DNA from: Lewinellaceae bacterium
Lineage (GTDB): Bacteria; Bacteroidota; Bacteroidia; Chitinophagales; Saprospiraceae
DNA length: 64,000 nt
Direction of reading: 5' to 3'
NCBI GenBank assembly: GCA_020636215.1
Contig: JACJYG010000004.1
Coordinates: forward strand, 1,488,001-1,552,000
The notes under the pieces are model-generated. The model did no database searches. It saw only the letters and a list, made by a program, of their open reading frames with translations, and had not been told where the DNA came from. Shown here one piece after another: positions 10,520-19,251 of this stretch. Within the stretch, counting starts at the first letter, position 1; every line of letters begins with the position of its first letter. Position numbers and translations under genes: made by a program.

Positions 10520-11929
10520 ATGTCGAGAAGGCGCAAACCAGAATTGATACCAGAGATAACCTTTACCGGTATTGCCGATAAGGGCCGGAGCGTTGGGCGG
10601 GATGCCAAAGGCAGAGTCGTTTTTGCCGAAGGGCCGGCGCCGGGCGACGTGGCCGATGTGTTGATCACCAAAAAGAAAAAGGGCTTCCTGATGGGGGTCC
10701 CACAGCAGTATCACCAGTATTCCGAGGCCCGGGTTGAACCTTTCTGTCAGCACTATGAAGTATGCGGCGGATGCCAGTGGCAACACCTCAGCTATGAAGC
10801 TCAGGCCTATCATAAACAGAAAGTGGTGGAAGATGCCCTGCTGCGCATCGGCAAACTGGAAGTTGGCGAAATGCGGCCGATTATCGCCGCGGAAAGAACG
10901 CAGTACTACCGGAACAAACTGGAGTTTTCCTTTTCCAACCGCCGTTGGCTCACCCGCGAAGAGATAGACAGTGAGGTGTCGAACCTCGAGAATGTGCTGG
11001 GATTTCACCGCGCCGGCGCTTTTGACAAAGTGGTCGATATCAGCCATTGCTGGCTTCAGGAAGACCCTTCCAACGCCCTGCGCAACGGCATCAAGCGCAT
11101 TGCACTGCAACAGGGGCTTTCCTTTCATGATAGCCGGGAGCATGAGGGCTTTCTTCGACAGGTGATGTTCCGCATTACTGCTATAGGCGAGATACTGGTG
11201 CTGATGAGTTTTCACCAAAATGACCCTAAACGCATCCGGCCCTTCCTGGATGCACTACTGGAGGAGTTTCCTCAGGCCACAACGCTCTTTTATTGTATCA
11301 ATACCAAGCTCAACGACTACCTCTTCGACCTCGATATGGTGCTCTACCATGGTAAGGGATATGTGGAAGAAGCGCTCGGCCCGGTGCGATTCAAGGTAGG
11401 CCCCAAATCCTTTTTTCAGACCAATACCTATCAGGCCAAAACCCTCTACGATGTGGCGGTAGAATTTGCTGGCTTGCAAGGCACGGAGAATGTTTATGAC
11501 CTGTACACCGGTATCGGCAGTATCGCGCTCTACATGGCGCATAATTGCCGGCAGGTGGTGGGGATCGAGGAAATTCCCGAAGCCATTACGGACGCCCGGG
11601 AAAACGCCGCCCTTAACGGCATTACCAATGCCACTTTCTATGCCGGTGATGTGAAAGACATTCTGACTACTGAATTTGCGGAACGCCACGGAAAACCGGA
11701 TGTGTTGATCACCGACCCGCCCCGGGCTGGTATGCATCCAAAGGTAGTGGAATTACTGCTGCAACTGGAAGCTCCCCGTATCGTATATGTGAGCTGTAAT
11801 CCAGCCACTCAGGCTCGCGACCTTCTGCTGCTGAGCGAGAAATACCAGGTGCTCAAATCCCAACCTGTGGATATGTTCCCCCATACCCACCACATTGAGA
11901 ATGTGGCTTTGCTGGAACTGAAAGGGTAG
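10520..11929 (+). CDS. rlmD: 23S rRNA (uracil-5-)-methyltransferase, RlmD/RumA type
   Basis: 469 residues from ATG 10520, chosen because MSRRRKPELIPEITFTGIADKG begins right at the TRAM domain; ten more residues in frame upstream would overlap the promoter. The TRAM domain spans about residues 8-65. C76, C82 and C85 (F-C-Q-H-Y-E-V-C-G-G-C) are three of the four iron-sulfur ligands. The SAM-binding motif is YDLYTGIGSIAL, followed by DPPRAGMHP and the catalytic Cys in YVSCNPATQARDL. The enzyme adds a C5 methyl group to a uridine of 23S rRNA. In Bacteroidota this family can act on one or two positions, so the exact site (U1939 in E. coli) is inferred. It is transcribed alone. Confidence 0.92.
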   Translation: MSRRRKPELIPEITFTGIADKGRSVGRDAKGRVVFAEGPAPGDVADVLITKKKKGFLMGVPQQYHQYSEARVEPFCQHYEVCGGCQWQHLSYEAQAYHKQKVVEDALLRIGKLEVGEMRPIIAAERTQYYRNKLEFSFSNRRWLTREEIDSEVSNLENVLGFHRAGAFDKVVDISHCWLQEDPSNALRNGIKRIALQQGLSFHDSREHEGFLRQVMFRITAIGEILVLMSFHQNDPKRIRPFLDALLEEFPQATTLFYCINTKLNDYLFDLDMVLYHGKGYVEEALGPVRFKVGPKSFFQTNTYQAKTLYDVAVEFAGLQGTENVYDLYTGIGSIALYMAHNCRQVVGIEEIPEAITDARENAALNGITNATFYAGDVKDILTTEFAERHGKPDVLITDPPRAGMHPKVVELLLQLEAPRIVYVSCNPATQARDLLLLSEKYQVLKSQPVDMFPHTHHIENVALLELKG

Positions 11930-12251
11930 ATGTAGCGAATGTTTGAGAAGTGGGTGGTTGAGGGCCTTACGCAGTGCCCATACATTTGATCCCCTCAGCC
12001 CTTAAACGCCTCAGCCATCCCCAGGCGCCTTGCATCGTATCCGTCCGCTATCGCATTCGGGCAGGCATCGTACACCGTACATCCCATTTGCCTTTTTTCC
12101 AAAAGCCCCTTATCTTAAGCGGGATTTCAGAGTAGGGGGGTAAAAGCCAAAACAACAACTTTTCTCGGAATGCAAATCAGACAGTTACCTTTTACACAAT
12201 CCCACTCCTGGCAACCAGCAAAAAAGAACTAACAACGAACAACATCCGCCA
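11930..12251. other. Gene-free spacer
   Basis: 322 bp between rlmD and a hypothetical gene. I see no coding frame, no strong hairpin and no clear TAnnTTTG promoter. The GC-rich first half and AT-rich last 100 bp (12120-12250) suggest that the promoter of the following gene lies in the latter. Confidence 0.4.
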
Positions 12252-12614
12252 ATGAATGAGCAATTCGTCCGCTCAAAATACGAACAATTGGAGGCAGAGA
12301 TGGCCCCACACATTAAACTAATGGGAAAAGCCGCCGATGCGATTATCGACCAGGACATTTCCTCCTATCCCATCTTTGTAATCCATCAATTTGACCTGGA
12401 GATAGGCATCCTCATCCTGGAACGGAAGGAAAAAGGGCCCAACTGGTCGATCAATGTAACGACGCTGGAAGAGCTGGCAACTAAAAAGGTGGTGGAAATG
12501 GCCAAGGTGGATAGTTTCCGGCAAGTCTATAAGGACCCCCGCGCTTTCCTTTGCCTCTTTGTCCTTAGCGATCTGGGCGCCAACTTTATTTTTCTGCCCC
12601 GCGACGAGCAATAG
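12252..12614 (+). CDS. Hypothetical protein, 120 residues
   Basis: Starts MNEQFVRSKYEQLEAEMAPH and ends FIFLPRDEQ. No signal peptide or membrane segment; the N-terminal third looks helical and the centre alternates in a way that suggests beta strands (YPIFVIHQFDLEIGILILERKE). I do not recognise a family. It lies 49 bp before the hybrid kinase gene on the same strand, so it may be the first gene of the phosphorelay unit, but nothing in its sequence shows a signalling role. Codon use matches the neighbours. Confidence 0.75.
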   Translation: MNEQFVRSKYEQLEAEMAPHIKLMGKAADAIIDQDISSYPIFVIHQFDLEIGILILERKEKGPNWSINVTTLEELATKKVVEMAKVDSFRQVYKDPRAFLCLFVLSDLGANFIFLPRDEQ

Positions 12615-12663
12615 CCCTCTTTTTCTGCCCTTTTTAATTGCAACGCCAATAAATGCGGGTTAA

Positions 12664-14589
12664 ATGACCGAATCGAATCCCAATCTGAAACCGTCGCACA
12701 ATGTCCTGCTCATTGAAGATGACCCTGCTTATGTCCGCCTGGCTACTATTCTGCTGGCGGAATCGGAATTGCTGAATTGCAGGATAACCCACCGCCCCAC
12801 CCTTACGGCAGGGATTCAGGAACTTAGGCAGAACCCCAACTTTGAAGCAGTATTGCTGGACCTGACACTTCCCGACAGCCAGGGCTACGAAACCCTGGAA
12901 CGCCTGCTTTCCCATTTCCCCCATCTCAATATCATCGTCCTGACCGGACTGGATGATAAGGATTGGGGCCTGCAGGCCGTCAAATCGGGCGCACAGGACT
13001 TTCTGGTTAAAGGTGCTTTCGACGGAGATCAACTGGCGAAATCCCTGCGCTATTCCATTGAGCGGAGTAATATTCTCAAGCGGTTGGAAGAAACCCAGCG
13101 CATCGCCCATATCGGCAATTGGGAGTGCAGCCCGGCGCAGCACTATTTCCAGGCCTCTGAAGAAACCTATCGCATTTTCGGGCTATCCCCTCAACACCCC
13201 TTTTCCTGTGAAGAGCTCATGAATCCGGATTGCCCTTTTAATATTTTCCTTCAGCTCCAGGATGAGGTTTGCCAGCAGAAAAAGGTGGAAAAAGATATAT
13301 GGGTCAGCAGGAGGGATGGTGAAAAACGTTATGTCGCCATAGTGTGTTCGGGCCGCAAACTGGACAAAGGAGGTTTTCTTTTCAATGGCATCATTCAGGA
13401 TATCACCGAGCGCAAACAGGCGCAGGAACTAAAAAAGGATAAGGAACTGGCAGAGCAGGCCGCGAAATTCCGCGAGCAGTTTATCGCTAGTGTGAGCCAT
13501 GAGATGCGGACGCCAATGAACGCTATACTCGGGATGGCCAACCTGCTTCGGCAAACCGAACTGGATGAAGAGCAGAAGGGATACACGGATTCGATCCGGC
13601 AATCTTCCGATATTTTGCTGGGCATCATCAACGACATCCTGCAGATGTCAACAATCCAGAACGGAAAGCTGCAATTCGAGCAGAAAGATTTCCAGTTATC
13701 CGGCCTCCTTCAAAGCCTTTTCGGAGTACTGAAATATAAAGCCGAAGAGAAAAAAATTGATTTTCAATTGGTGATAAGACAGGATGTCCCCAAATTTCTG
13801 AAAGGAGATGTCCTTCGGCTTAATCAGATCTTGTTTAACCTGGTGGGCAATGCAATTAAATTTACCGATCATGGATTTGTACGCCTGGGCGTAGAAGTAT
13901 TGGAAAAGCAAGTGGGCCGGTTCCACCTGGGGTTTGTGGTTGAGGACAGTGGCATCGGCATAGCCAAAGAATACCTGGAATCTATCTTTGAATCCTTCAC
14001 CCAGTTATGGCAGAAAGGGCGCATCTACGAAGGCACCGGACTAGGCCTTCCTATTGCCAAGTTTTTGGTGGAAGCACAGGGCGGGCAGATTGGCGTCAGG
14101 AGTGAGCCCGGGAAAGGTTCCACCTTCTTTTTTGATCTTTGGTTGGATGAAGGAGCGCCCAATGTCCTCATAGAACCCACAACCATCGAACGAATTCCCC
14201 CGGAAGCGTCCTTTGACCTTCTATTGGTGGAAGACCATAAAATGAACCAGTTGGTGGCTAAAAAAACGCTGGAAAAAAAATGGAAAAACATCAATGTTTT
14301 TCTGGCGGAGAATGGAGAGGAGGCCATCCAACTGCTGAAAAAACAAAAGGTGGATATTATCCTGATGGATATCCAGATGCCCGTCCGGGATGGGCTCTCT
14401 GCTACCGAGTATATTCGCAAATATATGCCCCCGGGAATAGCCAGCATTCCGATCCTGGCCATGACCGCCCATACAGATAAAACGAGGGAGCACATCCTGA
14501 AAGAATACGGCCTGGATGATTATGTACTAAAGCCTTTTGAACCGGAACAACTTTTTCAAAAGATACAGCGTTACTTCAAGCCAGCCTGA
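12664..14589 (+). CDS. Soluble hybrid histidine kinase: REC-PAS-HisKA-HATPase-REC
   Basis: 641 residues with no membrane segment. An N-terminal receiver (about 12-135) has the acidic pair EDD and phospho-acceptor D66 in LLDLTLPD. A PAS domain follows (about 140-260, GNWECSPAQHYFQASEETYRIFG), then a short coiled coil, HisKA with H279 in SHEMRTPMNAILG, and an HATPase with NLVGNAIKF, EDSGIGI and GTGLGLPIAKF. A C-terminal receiver (about 520-640) has D569 in ILMDIQMP and K in VLKPFEP. The presence of a receiver in front suggests the kinase takes input from another relay as well as from a cytoplasmic signal sensed by PAS. The next gene encodes a free Hpt protein, the expected phosphate carrier. 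Confidence 0.93.
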   Translation: MTESNPNLKPSHNVLLIEDDPAYVRLATILLAESELLNCRITHRPTLTAGIQELRQNPNFEAVLLDLTLPDSQGYETLERLLSHFPHLNIIVLTGLDDKDWGLQAVKSGAQDFLVKGAFDGDQLAKSLRYSIERSNILKRLEETQRIAHIGNWECSPAQHYFQASEETYRIFGLSPQHPFSCEELMNPDCPFNIFLQLQDEVCQQKKVEKDIWVSRRDGEKRYVAIVCSGRKLDKGGFLFNGIIQDITERKQAQELKKDKELAEQAAKFREQFIASVSHEMRTPMNAILGMANLLRQTELDEEQKGYTDSIRQSSDILLGIINDILQMSTIQNGKLQFEQKDFQLSGLLQSLFGVLKYKAEEKKIDFQLVIRQDVPKFLKGDVLRLNQILFNLVGNAIKFTDHGFVRLGVEVLEKQVGRFHLGFVVEDSGIGIAKEYLESIFESFTQLWQKGRIYEGTGLGLPIAKFLVEAQGGQIGVRSEPGKGSTFFFDLWLDEGAPNVLIEPTTIERIPPEASFDLLLVEDHKMNQLVAKKTLEKKWKNINVFLAENGEEAIQLLKKQKVDIILMDIQMPVRDGLSATEYIRKYMPPGIASIPILAMTAHTDKTREHILKEYGLDDYVLKPFEPEQLFQKIQRYFKPA

Positions 14590-14606
14590 CCACACCCTTA
14601 TATCCC

Positions 14607-14963
14607 ATGCCCTACCAATATATTCATCTTGCTTACCTTGACCAAATGGCGGGGGATGACTCTGAAACCCGGGGCCAACTCCTACACATGCTGATCGAAG
14701 ACCTGGAGCACAATTTGCCGGAGATGAAAGCGCTGCTTCAAAAGCAGGAATGGCAAGCTTTGCAAAACCTAAGCCACCATCTGAAATCAACCCTTGTCTT
14801 TGCCGGTAATGCGGAAATGGCCAGGGCCAATCGCAGTATAGAGAAACATTTAACGGAAGAGCCTGAGGCTTTCCCCGATTTCATAGCCCTCCAAATTGAC
14901 GCCATGGAAACCTTGCTCCCAATGGTATTGACAGAGTTGAAGCGGGAATTTCAAAAAAAATGA
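14607..14963 (+). CDS. Hpt domain phosphotransfer protein
   Basis: 118 residues, all helical, beginning MPYQYIHLAYLDQMAGDDSE. The Hpt motif is LSHHLKST with H57 as the likely phosphorylated histidine and K60 beside it; the helix pair and the spacing to FAGNAEMARANRSIEKHL fit Hpt domains. It lies 17 bp after the hybrid kinase gene and should carry phosphate from its C-terminal receiver to another response regulator. The usual glycine after K60 is serine here, a common variant. Confidence 0.85.
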   Translation: MPYQYIHLAYLDQMAGDDSETRGQLLHMLIEDLEHNLPEMKALLQKQEWQALQNLSHHLKSTLVFAGNAEMARANRSIEKHLTEEPEAFPDFIALQIDAMETLLPMVLTELKREFQKK

Positions 14964-15014
14964 TCTAGGGAATATTTATTACCTTTAAGGCATTCATGAG
15001 CTACCCCCATACTT

Positions 15015-15398
15015 ATGACGAAACTGAAGAAAATCCTTATCTGCGAGGACGAAGAAATATTGCTGACCGCTCTGAAATTTCGCCTTCAAAAGCAAGGTTA
15101 CGAGCTGTTACTGGCAGAAGACGGTAAAAAAGCCAAAGCGATTATCGACCATGAGGGCCTGGATCTCATCGTAACCGAGATCGATGTCGCCAAAATGTCG
15201 GGGTTAGAGCTCATTCGATACGTGCGCCAGGAGCGCGGCCTCAGTACCCCCATTATCATTATCGCAGCATTAGAGAACGAGGACTCCATACTGGAGGCCA
15301 TGTCTATCGGAGGCGATGATTTTGTGACCAAACCCTTTAAGCCAGTGGAACTAATGCTGCGCATTCGCCGTATTTTCCGCGACCTGGCCCGGGTGTAA
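15015..15398 (+). CDS. Stand-alone receiver domain lacking the phospho-acceptor Asp
   Basis: 127 residues forming one CheY-like receiver with no output domain. The acidic pocket (C-E-D-E-E) and the conserved lysine (V-T-K-P-F) are present. At the phosphorylation position, however, the sequence is D50-L-I-V-T-E55-I-D-V, so the Asp that normally precedes I-M-M-P is Glu55. The switch Thr/Ser is also replaced by Ala in IIIIAALEN. Glu at this site often mimics the phosphorylated state in engineered receivers. It therefore may act as a permanently 'on' adaptor or a decoy rather than an ordinary phosphate acceptor. It follows the Hpt gene by 51 bp and precedes rmlA by 24 bp on the same strand. Confidence 0.88.
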   Translation: MTKLKKILICEDEEILLTALKFRLQKQGYELLLAEDGKKAKAIIDHEGLDLIVTEIDVAKMSGLELIRYVRQERGLSTPIIIIAALENEDSILEAMSIGGDDFVTKPFKPVELMLRIRRIFRDLARV

Positions 15399-15422
15399 GG
15401 AAAGGACTAAATACGGACTGAA

Positions 15423-16292
15423 ATGAAGGGAATCATCCTGGCCGGCGGCCTCGGCACCCGCCTCTATCCGCTTACCCTGGCGGTGAGCAAGCAACTCATG
15501 CCGGTCTACGACAAGCCTATGATCTATTATCCTTTGTCTACCTTGCTCTCAGCGGGTATCCGGGATATTTTGATCATCTCCACACCCCAAGACCTGCCGC
15601 ACTTCAGGAAACTACTTGGGGATGGCAGCCAGATCGGCTGTAATTTTTCCTATACGCCCCAGTACGAAGCCAACGGCCTGGCGCAGGCCTTTGTGCTCGG
15701 GGAGCATTTCATCGGCCAAGATCCGGTAGCACTCATCCTGGGAGACAATATCTTCTATGGCGCCGGCCTAGACGAAATGCTGCAGAACTGCATTAACCCC
15801 AATGGCGGTATCGTCTTCGCTTATTGGGTGGCTGACCCCCAGCGCTACGGTGTCGTAGCGTTTGACCAGGCTTTCAATGCGCTGTCCATTGAGGAAAAAC
15901 CTGCCCGCCCAAAATCCAATTATGCAGTTCCCGGGCTCTATTTCTATGACAACGATGTAGTGGAAATCGCCAAAAACCTCAAACCAAGTGCCCGCGGGGA
16001 ATATGAGATTACCGACGTGAACAAGCATTACCTGGCAGCCGGCAAACTCAAAGTTGCGATGCTGGGGCGCGGCGTGGCCTGGCTCGATACCGGCACACAT
16101 AAATCCCTTATGCAGGCCGGCCAGTTCATTGAGGTTATCGAAGACCGGCAAGGCCTTAAAATTGGCTGCATCGAAGAGGTGGCCTACCAAAGAGGCTTTA
16201 TTGATGCGGAACAACTGGAACGCCTGGCCCACCTGTATCTCAAAAGTGGCTACGGCGAATACCTCCTTCACGTATTGAAGCAGGATAGCTAA
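15423..16292 (+). CDS. rmlA: Glucose-1-phosphate thymidylyltransferase
   Basis: 289 residues, the normal length. The start MKGIILAGGLGTRLYPLT contains the nucleotide-binding G-G-x-G-T-R-L motif, with K in SKQLMPVYDKPMIYYP and ILGDNIFYG giving the metal/sugar-phosphate site; later EEKP and WLDTGTH match the family. It makes dTDP-glucose from dTTP and glucose-1-phosphate, the first step to dTDP-rhamnose and related sugars for surface polysaccharide. The other rml genes are not in this window. It is 24 bp after the atypical receiver gene, so it is probably the last gene of that unit. Confidence 0.95.
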   Translation: MKGIILAGGLGTRLYPLTLAVSKQLMPVYDKPMIYYPLSTLLSAGIRDILIISTPQDLPHFRKLLGDGSQIGCNFSYTPQYEANGLAQAFVLGEHFIGQDPVALILGDNIFYGAGLDEMLQNCINPNGGIVFAYWVADPQRYGVVAFDQAFNALSIEEKPARPKSNYAVPGLYFYDNDVVEIAKNLKPSARGEYEITDVNKHYLAAGKLKVAMLGRGVAWLDTGTHKSLMQAGQFIEVIEDRQGLKIGCIEEVAYQRGFIDAEQLERLAHLYLKSGYGEYLLHVLKQDS

Positions 16293-16304
16293 GTATAAAT
16301 TTTT

Positions 16305-17369
16305 CTATACCCATTGAAGCAGTGCACCAATTGCTGCTTCCAGCCCTTCTCCGGTTCTCCCTGACTTCGGAAATCCGGTGTATTCTTCGGCGGCGGATAA
16401 GCCTTTGGCCAGATCGATAGTTGAATGTGTTTGGAATGGGAAAACACCCTGAACCTGTAAGTTCTTAGCGAGGTACTCCTGCTCCGGCTGGCCCGGTGTA
16501 GGAATGAGCAACGCTTTTTTGCCCATTGCAAAAAGATCCATCAAGGTGCTGTAGCCGGATCGGCATATTACGAACTCGGAGGAAGCCAATGCCCCATGGA
16601 GGCCTGCTGTTCCCAGGAAGGAAACAACCCGGATATTGGGGGCGGCATCAAATTCCTGATAGCTTTCCGTTTTCCCCTGTACCAGCAACACCTGTAAGTC
16701 CATGGCTTGAAGTTGCGTGGTCAAGGCATGTTCCAATCGGCTTCGCTGGGGTTCTGGGCCGGAAAGCAGGGCCAGCACATCATATTTCCAGGGCAACTGG
16801 AGGGGCGAAAAACGAGATAGGATTCCCAGGTAATGGTAACGCAAGCCTGGGAAGGGCCTGGAAAGAGCGCCAGAAAGGCCTTCCGGTTTATGATCGGGAA
16901 TCCAGCACGCTCTAAATTTGCGGATGAAAAAATGATTGGCATGGTTGGCCGCCCATTGGGCGGGGCCAAGAGGGAGTGGAATATTGATCTGATGGGTCAC
17001 AAATACACAGGGCGCCTGTTGGGAAAAACAGCCGAAGCGGTTGTCGGAAATTACTGCTTTGATGCCCAACCGCCGGATGATGGATTGCAATTGCCGGTGC
17101 TCCTGTTTCACTGCCCGCAGCAGTTTGCGCGACTGAATGCCTATGTTCCAGTACATACTGCCGGTAGGGTAACGAATATCGTAAGCCGGGAATTCAATCA
17201 GCTCCAGGCCGGGAAATTCAGCCTGCAGATAGGCAGCGGCTCGCCCGGCAGTGGCCAGCACCGGTTCGGCGCCCTGTCGTTGCAATTCCCGGATGACCGG
17301 TACACATCGGGTAGCGTGGCCCAGCCCCCAATCGAGCGGAGCGACTAGTATGCGCGGCCTTGCGGACAT
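16305..17369 (-). CDS. Glycosyltransferase, MurG-like (GT-B fold) family
   Basis: 354 residues from the ATG at 17367-17369 (MSARPRILVAPLDWGLGHATR); a longer frame to 17495 would overlap the divergent lipoprotein gene. The glycine-rich G-L-G-H-A-T-R loop at the N-terminus is typical of GT28/MurG-like transferases. The C-terminal part contains FVICRSGYSTLMDLFAMGKKALLIPTPGQPEQEYLA, written here as separate motifs: S-G-Y-S-T-L-M-D and P-T-P-G-Q-P-E-Q, which form the nucleotide-sugar site. The acceptor is unknown. It is convergent with rmlA, 13 bp apart, and may also serve surface glycans. Confidence 0.85.
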   Translation of the reverse strand: MSARPRILVAPLDWGLGHATRCVPVIRELQRQGAEPVLATAGRAAAYLQAEFPGLELIEFPAYDIRYPTGSMYWNIGIQSRKLLRAVKQEHRQLQSIIRRLGIKAVISDNRFGCFSQQAPCVFVTHQINIPLPLGPAQWAANHANHFFIRKFRACWIPDHKPEGLSGALSRPFPGLRYHYLGILSRFSPLQLPWKYDVLALLSGPEPQRSRLEHALTTQLQAMDLQVLLVQGKTESYQEFDAAPNIRVVSFLGTAGLHGALASSEFVICRSGYSTLMDLFAMGKKALLIPTPGQPEQEYLAKNLQVQGVFPFQTHSTIDLAKGLSAAEEYTGFPKSGRTGEGLEAAIGALLQWV

Positions 17370-17409
17370 TGCCAGTTTTTCTTTATCTTCAACAAAACAA
17401 GGAAAAGAT

Positions 17410-17685
17410 ATGAAGAATGCTCGGAAAGCGGTAGTGGCTCTCTTGGCTATGTTCTGGCTGGCCGGTTGTAAAGCCTGGGACTGCGGCTGCCCCATGTCGG
17501 AGGCCCGCAGTATGCCAGTACGGCAGTATGCCAGTAGCCAATCATCAGCTGGCAGTCTTGAGAAAAAGAGGAAAGCATTGGAACAAGCTCTAAACCTTTC
17601 TCAACCCTCTCAACCCTCTCAACCGTCTCAACCCTTCACTATAGAAGAAGGCATTGCGAAACTATCTCCAGCTTGCCTTCGATAG
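17410..17685 (+). CDS. Small lipoprotein with a CGCP motif and Ser-Gln-Pro repeat tail
   Basis: 91 residues from ATG 17410. The first 20 residues are a lipoprotein signal (MKNARKAVVALLAMFWLAGC) with the lipobox L-A-G-C, followed by K-A-W-D-C-G-C-P-M, a short Cys-rich motif I associate with a family of small Bacteroidota lipoproteins. The rest is low complexity: four 9-bp copies of a CTCAACCCT-type unit at 17600-17635 encode S-Q-P repeats. The last codons fall into the hairpin at 17654-17693, so the C-terminus may be a by-product of that structure. It is divergent from the glycosyltransferase gene, 40 bp away. Confidence 0.6.
   Translation: MKNARKAVVALLAMFWLAGCKAWDCGCPMSEARSMPVRQYASSQSSAGSLEKKRKALEQALNLSQPSQPSQPSQPFTIEEGIAKLSPACLR
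17600..17635 (+). repeat. Four tandem 9-bp units
   Basis: CTCAACCCT is repeated four times (one copy reads CTCAACCGT), inside the small lipoprotein gene. Because the unit is 9 bp, copy-number changes would keep the frame and change the number of S-Q-P triplets. Confidence 0.8.
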
Positions 17686-17693
17686 TTTCGCAA
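17654..17693. terminator. Perfect 13-bp inverted repeat between convergent genes
   Basis: TTGCGAAACTATC (17654-17666) pairs with GATAGTTTCGCAA (17681-17693) around a 14-nt loop. It lies where the lipoprotein gene and rng end, so a bidirectional transcription end point is the natural reading, although neither side has a long T run. Confidence 0.6.
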
Positions 17694-17700
17694 GGCAGTC

Positions 17701-19251
17701 TTAATTCAATCTGATCTCGTCTTCGTTTTCGTCGAAGAAGCGATACTTAGTCAGGTGGAAATCCGAGTTGGGCTGGATGCGGATCCACTTGTAGTATTTT
17801 CGAAACCATTTCATCTGGATGCTGGGCCAGCCTCTTTTGAGATAGGCTTCGATGAAGGGGTGCACTAACAGTTTTACCTTCGACTTGGGGCGCGACTGCA
17901 GGATGAAGGTCAGGTCGCGTTCGATCTCGTCGGCGATGAGGATGGAAGCATTGATCTTGCCGGTTCCATTACAGGTGGGGCATACCTCCGCCGTATTGAT
18001 ATTCACCTCAGGACGCACCCGTTGGCGGGTAATTTGCATCAGGCCAAACTTGCTCAGCGGCAGTATCGTATGTTGCGCGCGGTCCTTTCTCATGGCCTGT
18101 CGCATCGCCTTCATCAATTCCCGTTTGTGGTCGGGCTTCTTCATATCGATGAAGTCCACGATAATGATTCCACCGATATCCCGCAAGCGCAGTTGTCGGC
18201 CGATCTCTTCGGCGGCTTCCATGTTAACTTTCATCACAGCCTCGTCCTGGTTGCTACTCGACATTTTGTGGCCGCTGTTGACATCGATGACGTGCATGGC
18301 CTCCGTATGCTCGATCACCAGGTAGGCTCCGCTGGGCATAGTAGCGGTTTTCCCGAAAGAAGCCTTGATCTGTTTGGTGATCCCAAAGGCGTCAAAAATG
18401 GGGCGGTTGGTGCGGTGCAGATGCAGGATTTTCACCTGATCCGGGGCAATAGATTCGAGGTAACTTTTTATGTTCTGGAAGAGCTGCTTGTCGTTAACGA
18501 CGATCCGGTTGAAGGAATCACTCAGAACATCACGGAGAATACTGGACGTTTTATCCAGTTCGCTCAACAGTTTCAGCGGCGTCTTGGCTTTGTGAAGCTG
18601 GCTGTAGATATCCTCCCATTTTGTCAGGATCATCGACAGTTCTTCATGCAGGTCGGCCACTTTTTTGCCTTCAGCGGCGGTTCGGACAATCACACCGAAG
18701 TTTTTCGGCCGGATGCTTTCCACCAGGGTTTGCAACCGCTTGCGTTCTTCGGCATTAGCGATCTTTTTGGAAACAGCCACTACATTGGAGAAAGGGGTAA
18801 GCACCAGATGGCGGCCAGGCAGGGTCAACTCGCAGCTCAGGCGTGGGCCTTTGGTAGAGATAGGTTCTTTCAAAACCTGAACCAGAATGGGCTGCTTCTT
18901 GCTGAGTACCTGGTCAATCTTTCCGGTTTTGATAATATCCGGTTCCAGCTTGAAATTATCGAGCAGGTGCGTATTGATACTGCCCGTCATGGAGTTGTTG
19001 GTAAACTTCAGTAACGACCGCAGCTTAGGCCCCAGGTCAGTGTAGTGAAGGAAGGCATCTTTTTTATGCCCAATGTCAACGAAGGCAGCGTTCAGTCCCG
19101 GCATCAGCCGTTTGATCCTGCCCACAAAAATGTCCCCAACCGTGAAGTTGTTATTGGTCTTTTGGTAATGGAGTTCAACCAATTTGGAGTCTTCCAGCAA
19201 TGCGACCTCAACTTCCGTGGGGGTGGAATTAATAATAAGTTCTTTTTCCAC
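17701..19251 (-). CDS. rng: Ribonuclease E/G family protein (RNase G type)
   Basis: 516 residues, the length of RNase G rather than RNase E, with no long disordered tail. The S1 domain is near residues 35-130 (GDIFVGRIKRLMPGLNAAFVDIG). The catalytic metal-binding aspartates are in HVIDVNSG and IIIVDFIDM, and the zinc-link Cys pair is in EVCPTCNGTG near residue 415. The enzyme cuts AU-rich single-stranded RNA, as in 16S rRNA 5' maturation and mRNA decay. Start MEKELIINSTPTEVEVALLED is the family start. HU, a TPR protein, an mS38-like mini-gene and rng lie in a row on the minus strand. Confidence 0.93.
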   Translation of the reverse strand: MEKELIINSTPTEVEVALLEDSKLVELHYQKTNNNFTVGDIFVGRIKRLMPGLNAAFVDIGHKKDAFLHYTDLGPKLRSLLKFTNNSMTGSINTHLLDNFKLEPDIIKTGKIDQVLSKKQPILVQVLKEPISTKGPRLSCELTLPGRHLVLTPFSNVVAVSKKIANAEERKRLQTLVESIRPKNFGVIVRTAAEGKKVADLHEELSMILTKWEDIYSQLHKAKTPLKLLSELDKTSSILRDVLSDSFNRIVVNDKQLFQNIKSYLESIAPDQVKILHLHRTNRPIFDAFGITKQIKASFGKTATMPSGAYLVIEHTEAMHVIDVNSGHKMSSSNQDEAVMKVNMEAAEEIGRQLRLRDIGGIIIVDFIDMKKPDHKRELMKAMRQAMRKDRAQHTILPLSKFGLMQITRQRVRPEVNINTAEVCPTCNGTGKINASILIADEIERDLTFILQSRPKSKVKLLVHPFIEAYLKRGWPSIQMKWFRKYYKWIRIQPNSDFHLTKYRFFDENEDEIRLN

